Source: Melampsora larici-populina 98AG31
Lineage: Eukaryota > Basidiomycota > Pucciniomycetes > Pucciniales > Melampsoraceae
DNA: 64,000 bases
NCBI RefSeq assembly: GCF_000204055.1
Contig: NW_006768807.1
Span: forward strand, 355,326 to 419,325
Reading direction: 5' to 3'
The stretch's first letter is position 1. The number at the start of each line of letters is the position of its first letter. Shown here in pieces: positions 45,612 through 56,581 of the stretch. A program made the position numbers and the translations under genes. The notes under the pieces were generated by a model. That model saw nothing but the letters and a program-made list of their open reading frames with translations. It searched no databases and was not told where the DNA came from.

Positions 45612-47986
45612 TCACTCGTCTTCAGAAAATAAGTGTCAGTAAAGCTATCATGATCATATACAAGTTTGGTCAAATGGATCTTACAGTCGTAGCAGTAAGG
45701 ATAAGCAGTGGTGTCCATTGTGTCTCGGACAGTGGGATTAGGGCCCAGGTTGAGATACGTGAGGGGATCGCTCAACTTAGCGTTGTTGACAGTAGTTCCT
45801 CTCTTGGTCTAAGAGAAGGGCTTATTAGCTATGTGATCCTTATGACTTGGATCCTCCTACGTACAATTCCACCGTAAGCGGTTAATCTGGTGCGACGGTT
45901 GGCGTTGATCCATGTGGCCCAATGCCACTAGTATGCATAGTAAAGGGTCAGGTGATGAAGATGATATTGTTTAAGATCTTGTGGAAGCACTCACGTCAAT
46001 ATTGGTGTGATGAAGGTAGAACAACCTGATGGCATTTCGGTATTTCATAAGCAAATTTCAAGGTAGCCTGAGTTAAGTCCTATTCAAAAAACTTACGGCT
46101 GATGAGGATGAGCAAAGCAGGCATCAGCTGACATGGTGAGATTTCCATCAGTGAATCTTTACTTACTTCATTGGCAGCATAAGAGGTAGGAGATAGGTCC
46201 TGACATCACGGAAGATGTTTGTGAGTAACTTTAGGTTGGTCCATTTGACTTTAAAATGAGGTCAAAAAAGATCCACTCACTCCTCCGATTATGGCGTGAA
46301 TGATCGAATGGGCGCTGACAAAACTTGTATCTCCTTTGTCAGGATCGAATCCCTAATCAATGGACAAAACGTGGGCTTTGGATTAGCATAGTTTTTAACT
46401 GCTCATTTCAAGGCCGACATCTTACCTCCACAGCAACAGCAAAGTCGGGATATGCGGTTTTAGCATGGACACGAGCCATCGCTGGAGCGTCACTGAGTAG
46501 AAAAATGGGTGAGACTCCTTACAAACAAGACGTGTTCCAACTGTCTGAAGTTCGAACCAAGATATAAACTTACAAAAACTGACTTCCCCAAGTTCGACCA
46601 CTGCGAGTGAATGGAATAATCAATCACTAGAATGTTTGGACCGCACGAACAAGAGTAACACTCAACTCCTGTACGAATTCCTGAGGAAGGTTGTAGTTAC
46701 GCTCCAAGGTGTGCTCGTCGGGATAGTACAGCTGAAGATTCGCAAAGGCTCCATCTTCGATCGCACCACCACCTTTTACGATAGTTGGCACCGCTTGATC
46801 AGAATGGATCTCTTGCGTCAGGAGCAATAAGAAACTTTCAGCTAACCTAATTTGGAAGGATCCTTTGTGAAATCTTTCCCGTTAGTACCAAACCCAGTCT
46901 AAGACACAAGTATGTTAGACATAATTTTTATTCAAAGATCGCGCCAAGTCGTGGCTGTAAAGAGGATTACCTGAGGGTCAGCAGACCAGACTGGAGATAA
47001 TGTCATGTCGTCAGAATCTAGGGTCCAATCCCAGCGGGGCAAGTTTCCCTTGTAGCCGCACTCGGTTTGGAGAGCTTGCTCCCAGAGAAACATAAAATGT
47101 CGGTGCCCTATTTCGACGATAATAAAAAAGTCAAAGATCAGCCCCGTCTATCAATGTACCTTTGTAGTCAGATTCAGAACTCACATGGCAGGAATGACGC
47201 AATCCAGTGGATTTTATTCCTCATTCTCGAATGAACATTCTCAAAGTCGTCGTAACGTCGATATGCTCCGCCCGGCATAAGCTTGGATGGCTTCACAATG
47301 AGACATTTCACAGCAGTGGTATAGTCTGTCTGCTCCTGTCGACTCATTTTGCGCCATTCTTTCCTAATCCTTATACGTGAGCATTTGCCACTTCCAGAGC
47401 TGGATGTGTCCTGGGTAGGAGAAGTTGTGCTGGAAGAATATAAGTATACAAGTTCAGTTGTAATGACTACATTGATCGTGCTGATTTCATGAACAAGGGC
47501 TCACTTAGCTGAAGGCTTTGTAGTGTTTGTTCCAGGTGCAGAGGATGGAGTGGATGGACCTGTTGACGGTGGAGGGACAGAGTTAGTTGATCCAGGCGAG
47601 GATGAAGGGACGGAGTTAGTTGATGCAGGTGACGAGGGAGGGACAGAGTTAGTTGATGCAGGTGATGTAGGAGGCACAGGATTGTCTGATACAGGTGACG
47701 GGGAAGGGGGAAGTTGATCTTGTGCTGGCTGTGAGGATGAGGGAGTTATCGTTGGGTTGGATGTTGTTGGCATCTGGCTGAAGGGCGTCGCCGGCGCTCG
47801 GTTTCGAGGGTTCCAATTGAACCAATTCGAAGAAAAATTAAAGGGAAACCAACGCGATGATAGATGACCCCGTCGCTGATGGTGAAAATGGGATCCAGCT
47901 TGAGGAACTCCCATTATAAATTCTGCCTGCAAGATGGATACAATCAAGACAGCCACTGGTAGGGCCCATCGACTCAGCATGGTCAA
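45612..47986 (-). CDS. secreted tyrosinase with proline-rich N-terminal repeats, about 13 exons
   Basis: Minus-strand exons: 47986-47505, 47429-47185, 47107-46971, 46898-46847, 46772-46667, 46492-46426, 46352-46281, 46199-46167, 46098-46097, 46025-45995, 45927-45865, 45808-45685, 45619-45612; 473 residues in phase. Signal peptide (WALPVAVLIVSILQAEFIMG), then a Pro/Ser/Thr region with repeated PPSSPASTNSV. Catalytic part: REWRKMSRQEQTDYTTAV; copper A His in ENVHSRM, KIHW and PWHRHF (H-x8-H); CGYKGNLPRWDW; DGAFANLQLYYPDEHTLERN; copper B SAHSIIHAIIGG (H-x3-H) and LFYLHHTNID; then WHWATWINANRRTRL; end YCYDYE. It would oxidise phenols to quinones outside the cell. The last exons and a 2-nt exon are uncertain. 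Confidence 0.85.
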
Positions 47987-48168
47987 ACGCGAAAAAAAGA
48001 AAACAATGATATGTTGATGGAAGGATCGTCTCTACGAGTGTCCAGATATGATCTTTAAACCACGCGGTAAATAAGGATTGAAAGTATGTCAGAAAGGCAG
48101 GCTTTTGAAAGAACGCTGCGAATAATGCGGATGAACAAGACCTGATAAAGAGATTTATTTTATGCAGC

Positions 48169-48605
48169 TCAGACAGGGAAACCTTTGAGCTCCGAGGAAC
48201 GCAGACCACCATCTCGAACCGCGCCGTTGCGAGGAGAGGTTTTCGCCAATCTTTCCTTGCTCTGAATGTTCAAGTCATGATGAGCGATCTGATCACAGCC
48301 GGATAGAGTAGAGTATCCGGATCAAGCTTTAATCTATCCAAAACAGTCTCTTCACACTGTATGGAGGGCAAGCGCAGTCCTTCTGCCTGTTGGGAAATCC
48401 TTCAAGGATTTAAATACCAAGAGGTGCACCGATAGGGTCCATTCGACGAGCTTGAGCACCTATGAGCACCTACCCAAGTACTGTCATTCTCAAAAATCTT
48501 GTCCAAGTTTTCCCGCAAAACTCGAGCAGTTTGGCGCGGAATTTTCGGCAAGCTTTGTAAGAACGAGAGTACCTCCGAGTCAGGCGTAGGCTTCTTTCGA
48601 GCCAA
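48169..48605 (-). CDS. hypothetical small basic protein, two exons, 74 residues
   Basis: Exons 48605-48474 and 48261-48169 join in phase 0 (donor GTAGGT, acceptor CATTCAG). The product begins MARKKPTPDSEVLSFLQSLP, is basic, has no signal peptide and no recognised domain. The intron would be 212 nt. It lies 180 bp upstream of the tyrosinase start on the same strand. It could also be noncoding leader of another transcript. Confidence 0.35.
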
Positions 48606-48995
48606 GGTGCCCGAGGCTTAGGATGAGCAGTGAGGTCTTCAGTGTGATGTAATCCGCAGTACAGCTATATTTCCAACAGATTTGACCAGCGTAGCAAAGA
48701 ATTCCTTTTTGCAAAAAAACCATGAAAGAAGCTTGCCAATGTGAAAACAAAACAAAATAAAAAAGGAATAAAGACAGTTAAGAAAATAAAATGGGGATAG
48801 AGCAGCCAAAACAACTCGACTAATTATGCAGAGTCTGACATTTCCTCCAGCAACCAACAAACAAGATTCTAGATGTCTTAACCATGGAATATCTGAAACA
48901 AAGAGAGCGAGACAAGGGATTTCCCTGCCCAGACCACTACTGGCGTGTCCAAAACACACATATCATGGGTCGTATCGATTTCAAACCCTAGGTTT

Positions 48996-49405
48996 TCAGC
49001 ATTCTCTGTTGCGCGATCTCTTGCAACGACTAGTCAACGAATTTTTGCACAAGTTTTCGTAAAAGTTAGCCTCGTGAAAATTTCACAGTGATGCTGATAG
49101 TCTTCACTTACCTGGTTGCAGGGAAATGTGGAAAAACTTTCTTTCGTCGTTGAAGGACATGGCCAGCGGCTCTGAAAATGGCAAATACAAGTCCCCCACA
49201 TCCTCTTCTTAGCAATAAACTTCACGAGACAAATGAAGACGGTGTTGCTTACGATTCATCAGCCGAGAGCGTAGCAGAGATCGAGGCTATATGACATGTC
49301 AGAGACATCAGTTAGATTGAAGATGGACGACAGCCTTAGGGGGAAAGAACACAAAGAACAATCACCTGCTAGAATAGCAAAGACGAAAATCTTGAAAGAA
49401 ACCAT
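48996..49405 (-). CDS. 55-residue predicted secreted peptide encoded by four small exons
   Basis: Exons 49405-49366 (40 nt), 49286-49253 (34), 49171-49112 (60), 49029-48996 (34); phases agree and all introns are GT-AG. The start MVSFKIFVFAILAASISATL is a clear signal peptide, probably cleaved near SATLSA or ADES. The mature part is about 30 residues, very basic (HVLQRRKKVFPHFP) with two Cys near the end (SRCKRSRNREC). There is no known family. In a plant-pathogenic rust such small secreted proteins are effector candidates, which is inference. A wrong last exon would change the C-terminus. Confidence 0.5.
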
Positions 49406-49621
49406 TGATTGATGATAATGTGAAAAGAACAATGTTATTTTGGACGATGAAGGACGATGTTGTTTTGATGAGTTTAAGATTGAAATGGTTTTGGAACGCT
49501 TGGCGAAGATGAGGGCCAAATCAATTGGTAGTCGCCTTATCCACTCAAATCTCAATGAGAGCAAGTTTGGGTAATGTAGGAACTGACTCGAGTAACCTAG
49601 TAGGATTACTCGTTTTCCCAT

Positions 49622-50411
49622 TACCTTCTGTGGGTGTCACATTTCCACTTTACAGGCGAGTTCTACCATCAAGGTTGCCATCTCTTGCCTGAGATCAACA
49701 GCCTTGAGTTTGGTGTGGGGGTAGTCCCGTGGCCTGAATAATCTAGGATGGGGACTGCGCTCCATCCTAAGATTATCAGTCACAGGGCGAGAACGGGCCT
49801 GAGAAGTAGACTTCTCAACCCCCTGACTCACGAAGGCCGGAGTCGTGAGCCTTGAGAAGTCAAAACCCCCAAGCTCCTACTGAGTGTTGTCTACTTACAG
49901 CTGTTCCAACAAATATTGATTTTTTTGGAAATCTCGCCAATGTGCAAAACCCGGGTTTTGTCCCTCACTTGATTTTGTCTCTCCGCTAATTGGAAGAATA
50001 CAGGAAATAATAAACCTGTAATCAAGTTTTGTCTTTGGTTTTAGCCGCTGCGGAGACAACTTTCTCCAAAGAAAAGTTGTCAACCTTTCTTGGAACGGCT
50101 GTATGCTTCTAGGAATCGGAAGGTTTAATGGCTGAACTACGCTTCAACCCCTCAGATCTACATCTGTAGCGATGATCTCTGTTCATGAGTCACCTGTATA
50201 CAATTCTCACTCTACTACCTCTGATACTGTCCGTTGTATGAACAAAGGGACCTCCCCAAACTTTACCTCAAAGTTTGTCAATTGGATGGAACTTTAATTT
50301 TTCCTCAAACCATAACCAGACATTTGATTCATTACCAAGTAGAAGGTATACTACATATTCACGTGCAACATACTAAGGTATCAGCCATGTACTCTGACCC
50401 GTCTTCTGCAT
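49622..50411. other. 3' noncoding region of DIRS-like element C with hairpins
   Basis: Downstream of the recombinase gene are several strong inverted repeats: ATCTAGGATGG/CCATCCTAAGAT (about 49740-49776), GAGAAGTAGACTTCTC (49810), CTCACG...CGTGAG (about 49828-49850) and AAAACCCGGGTTTTG (49948). Such structures could be part of the complex terminal repeats of DIRS/Ngaro elements, but no repeat shared with the other end was seen. Confidence 0.4.
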
Positions 50412-51548
50412 CTAATCTTCCAAACGTAACACCTTCAACCACTCAACCGTCTCCTTCATCTCTTTATCATTGAACTTTCTCAAATAAATTTTATACGCAT
50501 CCAATGCCCACCTTCCATTTATCTTCACCACCTGTCTCAACACTCCGAGGTTCCAACGTAGAGAAGCCCCTCCTATTCTAAAGGAGTGTCTGTACAACAA
50601 CTGGTGCTTTGGTGGGCGATAGGCATTCCAGAGAGTCCTCAGCTTACTGATCACCAGTCGTTTCTTGAAAACAATCATGCGGCCATCTACCTCACTGGCG
50701 GACCCAAACACTGGATCTATTGCCCGTCTTGGTCTGAAATTGTACAGGTGTTTCAAAATGCGTACCGGATCGAGTTGTGAATTTTGTCGTTTTAAGAAGA
50801 TGGTCTGTATCTCTCCTGGTCGAGCTGTCTTTGCTCCGTGGATTGCGATCTTAGCATATGAATAATCATTCGCCCATAGGACATCGCCCCAGATTGGTAA
50901 GCGTTTCAATTCGTCATCCGAGACTAATTCTCCCAATCTCGCGGTCCCCCAAAAAGCCACAAGTGCTATCGCGAAGATCACTAAATCTTTTTCATCCGTT
51001 AGGCATATGTGTTCGAGAAGAATCGCCAAATCGGAAACCAATACTGGGGGTCTCAATTTTTCCGCTTCTTGAAGTTTGTGTTCAACTGTCTCTGAGGCCT
51101 TCAGCAATAAGGATACTGTGTTGTCTTTGTCCGATGGGTAAGGTTTGCGGTGGAATTTATGCCAGGCCTTAATTCCGGCGATGTATGAGCGTAAGGTTGA
51201 AGATTTGACCGACTCGTCGTTTTCCGCTAAGTCCTCTTCTTTCTTTGAGCCCCATACCACAAATCCTAACAAGACTTCTGGTGCAATCGGTAGTAGCTGA
51301 ACTCTATCCACATTGTTCACTTCTGCGTATTGAAGAAGTTTTACAACTCCCGAATTGTAATGTTTGAGCGTTCCGTCCATCCACGCTCCCCTCAAGAAGT
51401 GTTTTTGGATTACGCCTGTTTCGGATTTGTCGACCCCAAAGGCGTCTTTCTTAAAGGATCCATAAGGCTTAGTAAGTTTCCTGAAATCGTTCTTCTTCTT
51501 CTTGGTCTCTGAATTGATGTCTGGTTTGGTCAAAGTCTTCTCTTTCAT
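50412..51548 (-). CDS. tyrosine recombinase of element C, complete catalytic set
   Basis: 378 residues from ATG 51548, which overlaps the RT stop as ATGA. A basic N-terminus (KKKKNDFRKLTKPYGSFKKD) precedes the core-binding domain (LKHYNSGVVKLLQYAEVN). Catalytic residues: Arg I in GTARLGELVSD, Lys in GAKTARPGEIQ, H-x-x-R in YRHSFRIGGASL, Trp in NGRWALDAYK, Tyr in YKIYLRKFND. In contrast with element B the box II Arg is intact. It would integrate circular cDNA by strand exchange. Confidence 0.92.
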   Translation of the reverse strand: MKEKTLTKPDINSETKKKKNDFRKLTKPYGSFKKDAFGVDKSETGVIQKHFLRGAWMDGTLKHYNSGVVKLLQYAEVNNVDRVQLLPIAPEVLLGFVVWGSKKEEDLAENDESVKSSTLRSYIAGIKAWHKFHRKPYPSDKDNTVSLLLKASETVEHKLQEAEKLRPPVLVSDLAILLEHICLTDEKDLVIFAIALVAFWGTARLGELVSDDELKRLPIWGDVLWANDYSYAKIAIHGAKTARPGEIQTIFLKRQNSQLDPVRILKHLYNFRPRRAIDPVFGSASEVDGRMIVFKKRLVISKLRTLWNAYRPPKHQLLYRHSFRIGGASLRWNLGVLRQVVKINGRWALDAYKIYLRKFNDKEMKETVEWLKVLRLED

Positions 51549-53493
51549 GATGACTCCTCCAAAAGAGTCGGAGTGACTTGGAAGAGTAGGTGTTGCAAGT
51601 CTAGCGGGATCTCTACCAGGACTTCTTTGAACCAGTGTAAGTCTTTGCTCAGCTTCCCTCTTGATAGGGCGTCGGCTTTATTATCTTTTGATGCGACTTG
51701 TTTCTGTTTCACGTCACAGCCTAAATCCGTAAGCAGTTGCTGTATTCTTTTCCATTTGGCGTTCACATACTGATCCTTTGATTTCCTTTTCCGTATCGCA
51801 TGTTCAGTTGTCGTGTTGTCAGTATGTACCCAGAATCGACGACCTTCAACGCGAGTCACTTTCTTCAGAACCAGAAGTCCTAGTCTTATGGCCACCATCT
51901 CGGCCCATGCTATCCGGCGCCTCCTCTCTTTCCTACCTTTCTCCTCCCATTGTGAAACAAATTTGAAACACACCCAAAAACCGTCCACAAGGACTCCGAT
52001 CCTGCCACACCGTATCAAGGAAATGTACGTCAGTTCACTATAGTGGTTTTTCTTCTTCACAACTGCAAATCTCCTTTGCTCACCCAATTGAAGATGCTGC
52101 ATCTCCCACCCATCCCAACTCCTCTGGGGTTGGGTTTGGAACAATTCGACATTCCAAACTGCGTTAAGCAAAGGTCCCACTCTTTAAGATCTTCTACTAC
52201 ATCTTCAGGGGTTAGGCGTGTCGCTTGAAGGTTATGCCAAGATTTCTTCCATCTGTATAACGAGTTTAGATAGGCCGCCATATGAGGTACTATGTGTACC
52301 GTGTGGCATAGACGGCCCACAAATTTTTCTACTTGTGAGAAGTTCCACCTTTTCCCACTCACTAACAAATCTTTGACCTCTTCTGCTCTTTCATCTAATA
52401 TCTGTTTTGGGAGTCTGACAGTATGCTTCTTTCCATTCCAGATGAACCCGAGAAATTTTTGCTCTTCAGCAAATTTGTGGTTCTTCTTTTCGTTAGTTCG
52501 CACCCCCATCTGGTTACTCAGGTCAGTCACGTCTTTTAATGAGGTTCTCGTCTTTGGACGTCGTAGGATGAGGTTGTCATCAACCCATCTGAAGATAACT
52601 GGAAATCTAAGTTTACTAATCATGATGCTTTTCCAGGTTTCTGCTGGGGCTCCGAATACTCCACAGCTCGCTACACCTCCAAAGCCCACAGCTAGGTCAA
52701 CCCATAATCTTTGTCTAAAATCTTTTATGATCAGAAACTTCCGCTGACTGTGGTGTACCGGGAGTTGTCGGTAGGCTTTGGCCCAATCGAAGATTGCCAA
52801 CTCCCACTCTCCTGGGTTGTTCTTGAAGAATTTTGCGACTCTCTTGAAGTCGTCCCAAGAAGTTTCATAGTTCATTTTGTCCATGAAGGAATTTACCAAG
52901 TCATTTATAAGTCGAATAGAACCGTCGCCGTTTGTGGCGCTTCCCATCGGATTCGACCAGAAGAAACCAAACTCCTTATATAGCTGCTCATGAGTGTAGG
53001 GACCAGCAATACGTCCTTCTCTCACCTCGTTTGCTATGGTCCGCTCTATCTCGGTCTTCACTTCCGACGCCAATGAGTGGTTGTCCGGGGTATACCACTT
53101 TTGTTTCCCCAGGTAGTGCTGTGGAATTCCTAAGCAGAAACCTTCAACGAAGCCATTTAGGATATAAGGTATGTCTTCATTTAAGCCAGCTTCCTCCATC
53201 AGCTCCTTCCATTTATCTAACACCATCTCGCTTCTCACCGGTGCTGGCCATTGACTAACTGAACTGTCTTTGAACAGCTTCCTCTCTCTCAACGGTAAAA
53301 GTTTCTTGTTCACTGACTCTGACGACAACGCACACAAGACTGAGCTTGTGACTGACTCTTCTTCATCTTGCTCTCCCCGATTTTCTTGAACATCATGTGT
53401 GTTACTTAACAACTCATTTCTCATTGTTGACTCTGCGAATTCTCGTTCCTCCGGCCATGTCTCATCAGCGATGTCAGGTTCTCTCAAGACCAA
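51545..53493 (-). CDS. reverse transcriptase-RNase H of element C (one intron, one frameshift)
   Basis: RT part 53493 to about 52130: GPYTHEQLYKEFGFFWSNP, IFDWAKAYRQLPVHHSQRK (Asp), VGFGGVASCGVFGAP, FRWVDDNLIL (DD), KFVGRLCHTVHI. RNase H part: GWVGDAASSIG, then an 82-nt intron (52002-52083; donor GTGAGC, branch CTGAC, acceptor GGCAG), then GVLVDGFWVCFK, AWAEMVAIRLGLL (Glu), VHTDNTTTEHA (Asp), SKDNKADALSRG (Asp). Element B has GWVGDASTTYGIGIIVG with no intron, which fixes the splice. Between RT and RNase H a +1 shift near 52130 remains unexplained. The ATG at 53493 is as shown; upstream exons are possible. Confidence 0.88.
52002..52083 (-). other. spliceosomal intron inside RNase H of element C
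   Basis: GTGAGC donor at 52083, CTGAC branch site about 35 nt before the GGCAG acceptor ending at 52002. Removal restores IGIGVLVD, aligned with YGIGIIVG of element B, where the sequence is continuous. Confidence 0.8.
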
Positions 53494-53850
53494 GGTGTCT
53501 CGTTCCAGGACCCACTGTCTCGGACCGAGTGGGCTGAGCCCTGTTGTTACGTGCGAAAAAATTGAAAGGTTTTCATTTCTTCAGATACTATCCAGAATTT
53601 CATGGTTGCAACACGTAATTCGCGCACAAGACAAAGTTGGGATGAGAGAAAGGACGTCTTTGCACCAAATAAACAACAACAACAAGAAACAAACGAGTAG
53701 CATTTAAGAGGAAGTCAAGGGAGATAACGGGAGCCACACGAGTGTGTGTGATTTAGACCACGATATTTGTGGATTGATGAAGGTCCCCCGAGTTTACATC
53801 ACGTTGTGGTGATCTATTTATGATATCAAGCAAGAAAATTAATCATCTTT
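53494..53850. other. region between RT of element C and CACTA-like copy 1
   Basis: Contains a near-palindrome CCCACTGTCTCGGACCGAG(TGGG) at about 53510-53534. No coding segment was recognised; it is probably part of the element C leader/spacer. Confidence 0.4.
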
Positions 53851-53853
53851 ACT

Positions 53854-54956
53854 CACAGCCCCCAACTACTGGTCACTGGCAGGCCAGTACATCCGATGTC
53901 TCCAAAATGTTTTCAACAAAACTTCAATTTGTTTTCAGCATAACATCCATCTGCTATCAAGATGTTTTGGGTCAGTCACCAGCAAAATATGTCATACCAC
54001 CAAAATTGAGATGATGTCATACAGCATCATAAACCTGTACAAACCTGCTCCTGTATTTCCCCACCAAGAATATATAGTTTATTAACCTTTGTGACATAAA
54101 TTGACTGAGTTATTGAGGTTTGAAAAAAAAATCACGGACAAAAAATACTATTTTTGTACTGTACCTAAGAATTGATTCTGGAATATCTTCCAGCTTCGTC
54201 AATATACATACACAAAAAAATTGATATTCCTTTTGAAAACATGTTTCTCCACATTTTTGTCCCCTAAAGCCTTCCTGTATGGGCAGTATTTCTACATGTA
54301 ATTCCTGAATGTGTCTGCAAGTTTGATTTTCTGAAGTTCTTTGCCCCAATAAAAATTTTGAGGCAACATATTGCCAAAATCATTCTGAATTTGATTGATA
54401 TACATGTAGATGGTATTTGACAAAAACTTCTGCCATAAACTTTGCCATATTCTGCCTAGAAACAAAGAATCAATCAAATTGTTCACTGCTCGTGTACACA
54501 CCACAATTACATATAGAAATACTGCCCACACAGGAAGGCTTGAGGGGACAAAAATGTGGAGAAACATGTTTTCAAAAGGGATATCAATTTTTTTGTGTAT
54601 GTATATTGACGAAGCTGGAAGATATTCCAGAATCAATTCTTAGGTATAGTACAAAAATAGTATTTTTTGTCCGTGTTTTTTTTTTCAAACCTCAATAACT
54701 CAGTCAATTTATGTCACAAAGGTTAATAAACTATATATTCTTGGTGGGGAAATACAGGAGCAGGTTTGTACAGGTTTATGATGCTGTATGACATCATCTC
54801 AATTTTGGTGGTCTCCCAACCACTTCTCAACAAATTCTCAATCAATGGATGTTATCCATTTGGTATCCATTTCATAACTTTCTCATAACTTGCTCATAAC
54901 TTGCTAGGGTCGGTGGGAGGCACTGGCCTGCCAGTGACTTGTGATTGGGGGCTGTG
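53854..54956 (+). mobile_element. CACAG-ended palindromic transposon, copy 1 (CACTA-like, nonautonomous)
   Basis: 1103 bp, ends CACAGCCCCCAA...TTGGGGGCTGTG, flanked by ACT on both sides (53851-53853, 54957-54959). A 3-bp duplication and CAC-ends point to the CACTA/EnSpm (CMC) group. The interior, from CCACCAAAATTGAG at about 53997 to its complement near 54815, is a foldback of two arms of roughly 300 bp around a ~200-bp loop. It has no transposase. The two subterminal flanks differ in sequence, which gives the copy a direction. Confidence 0.8.
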
Positions 54957-56581
54957 ACTTTACCAAGTTATTAGAAAACTTCAGTGTGACAGGAAATTTG
55001 AAATTCAGGTTTTCAGATCAATTGAAGCTCTTAGAGGCTTATGTATACTTATTAGCTTAATATTATGTCATCTCATTTCAAAATTATTCTTAAGATCAAC
55101 ATAGTTTACTCACAAAGTTATTACAAAAAGAGAGAAAAAGAAAAGATAAGAAAAATTCGAAAATATAGGTGTAAAAGTTGGAAAATGGTTTTTAGCTTAT
55201 TTATAATTAAGTTATGGGTTTTATAAGGTTAGAATATGAAAGAACAACAGTTTATTATACAGTAACAATTTTAATCTTCAAGGTTGATAAGGGAAAACAG
55301 ATGTTATTAGCAGAAAGGTACTTTTTCGAAGTTGGTAAACAAGGGTTATGCGTGTAGTTTACATATGTAATGGTGGTAGTAGTGGAAATTAAGGTTGCCA
55401 AGAGGATTTTCCGGGATTTTTAAGGTTATAGAAGATGATGTCATATTACATGAGCAAGAAAAAGAGAGTAGCAGCTGTGAAAAGTGAAGAAAATGGGTGA
55501 ATTTTGTAGAAAATGTAGGTTTTCAGCTAATTACATATGTCAAACGACGTCAGATTAAGTTGGTAGATAGCTCATTCAACGCAGAAGAGTGGATTACATA
55601 ATGTAAAATCTTTAAATCATTAGTAATGGAGGTGTATGTAAAAAGTTACAAGGCAAATAAGAAATTGGTGTGAATCTCGAATTTACAGTCACAAGTCAAC
55701 ATGTAACACCAAAAACCTTAACTTCACAACTCAATATCTTACTCATCACTCATCAGAAGTAGGTCATATAGGTGTCATAAATGATCAGTAACACGTGGGC
55801 TACAAGACGCACTTTAGTAATCAAAAATTGGAGCACATCTGAAAAAATTTGTAATCTCAAAAATTGGGTTTCAGCTAGTTTACAAGGAAAAAATCACCTG
55901 TATTCATCTTAAGAAGTGCTGTACATCATATTATTGCGTCATTGATCACTTTTGGCTGTGAAAATTACATCATACATTAGTAACAAGATCATTACATTGC
56001 GTCATTACATGGTTTTTAGGGTTATTTAGGTGGATTTGATTGGTTTTTGAGGCTGTTGACTGTTGTAAAAGTTGTTACATGTGGATATAAGTACTCCTCG
56101 ATGATTTTAGGATTGTAGCGCCCTTTTCTGCATCTTATATCTTTGTTGTAGTGTTATAAATCATCATTTATTTACTATATTTGTACTAAGATCACTTAAA
56201 TCCGCCCCTTCAAAGCAAGGAGAAATTTATTTACGTGTGTTAAAGACTACAAGTCAAATTGGGAATAATACTTACAACAGTATTGCTAGTAATAACATAG
56301 TGTGTGACTTTTTTTGCGCTTAAAACTGGGAATAATACTACACAACAGTATTGCTTTATTTTCTCTGGTGCCTTATCTATTTCTCTGTTATCACAAAGTG
56401 GTCAGCAAGTGCCCTTGTGCTGGTTTCTTTGAAGAAGGCAGTCTTTAGGCAACTTCTACTATATTACACGTAGTAGATTATCCCTTCTTAGGTGTTGTAA
56501 AGCGCTTGTTGAGCTTTAAATACTACAACGTAAAAGCAAGTAAGTCAGTCTCTATTCTCTTCTTAAACTTGGGGGCGTTGC
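54957..56581. other. spacer between CACTA-like copy 1 and gag of element C
   Basis: 1.6 kb, AT-rich, no gene. Two direct repeats GGGAATAATAC(T)TACA(A)CAACAG-like followed by AGTATTGCT lie near 56262 and 56328, each able to fold (AATACT/AGTATT). Possibly the spliced leader region between gag and RT or older inserted DNA. Confidence 0.4.

Noticed and set aside
47523..47717. Plus-strand Gly/Val/Asp-rich repeat frame
   Set aside because: Antisense of the Pro/Ser/Thr repeats of the tyrosinase head.
54110..54698. Several 70-115 codon frames inside the palindromic elements, repeated at 59687-60302
   Set aside because: They mirror each other across the palindrome and have no domain; they arise from the foldback sequence.
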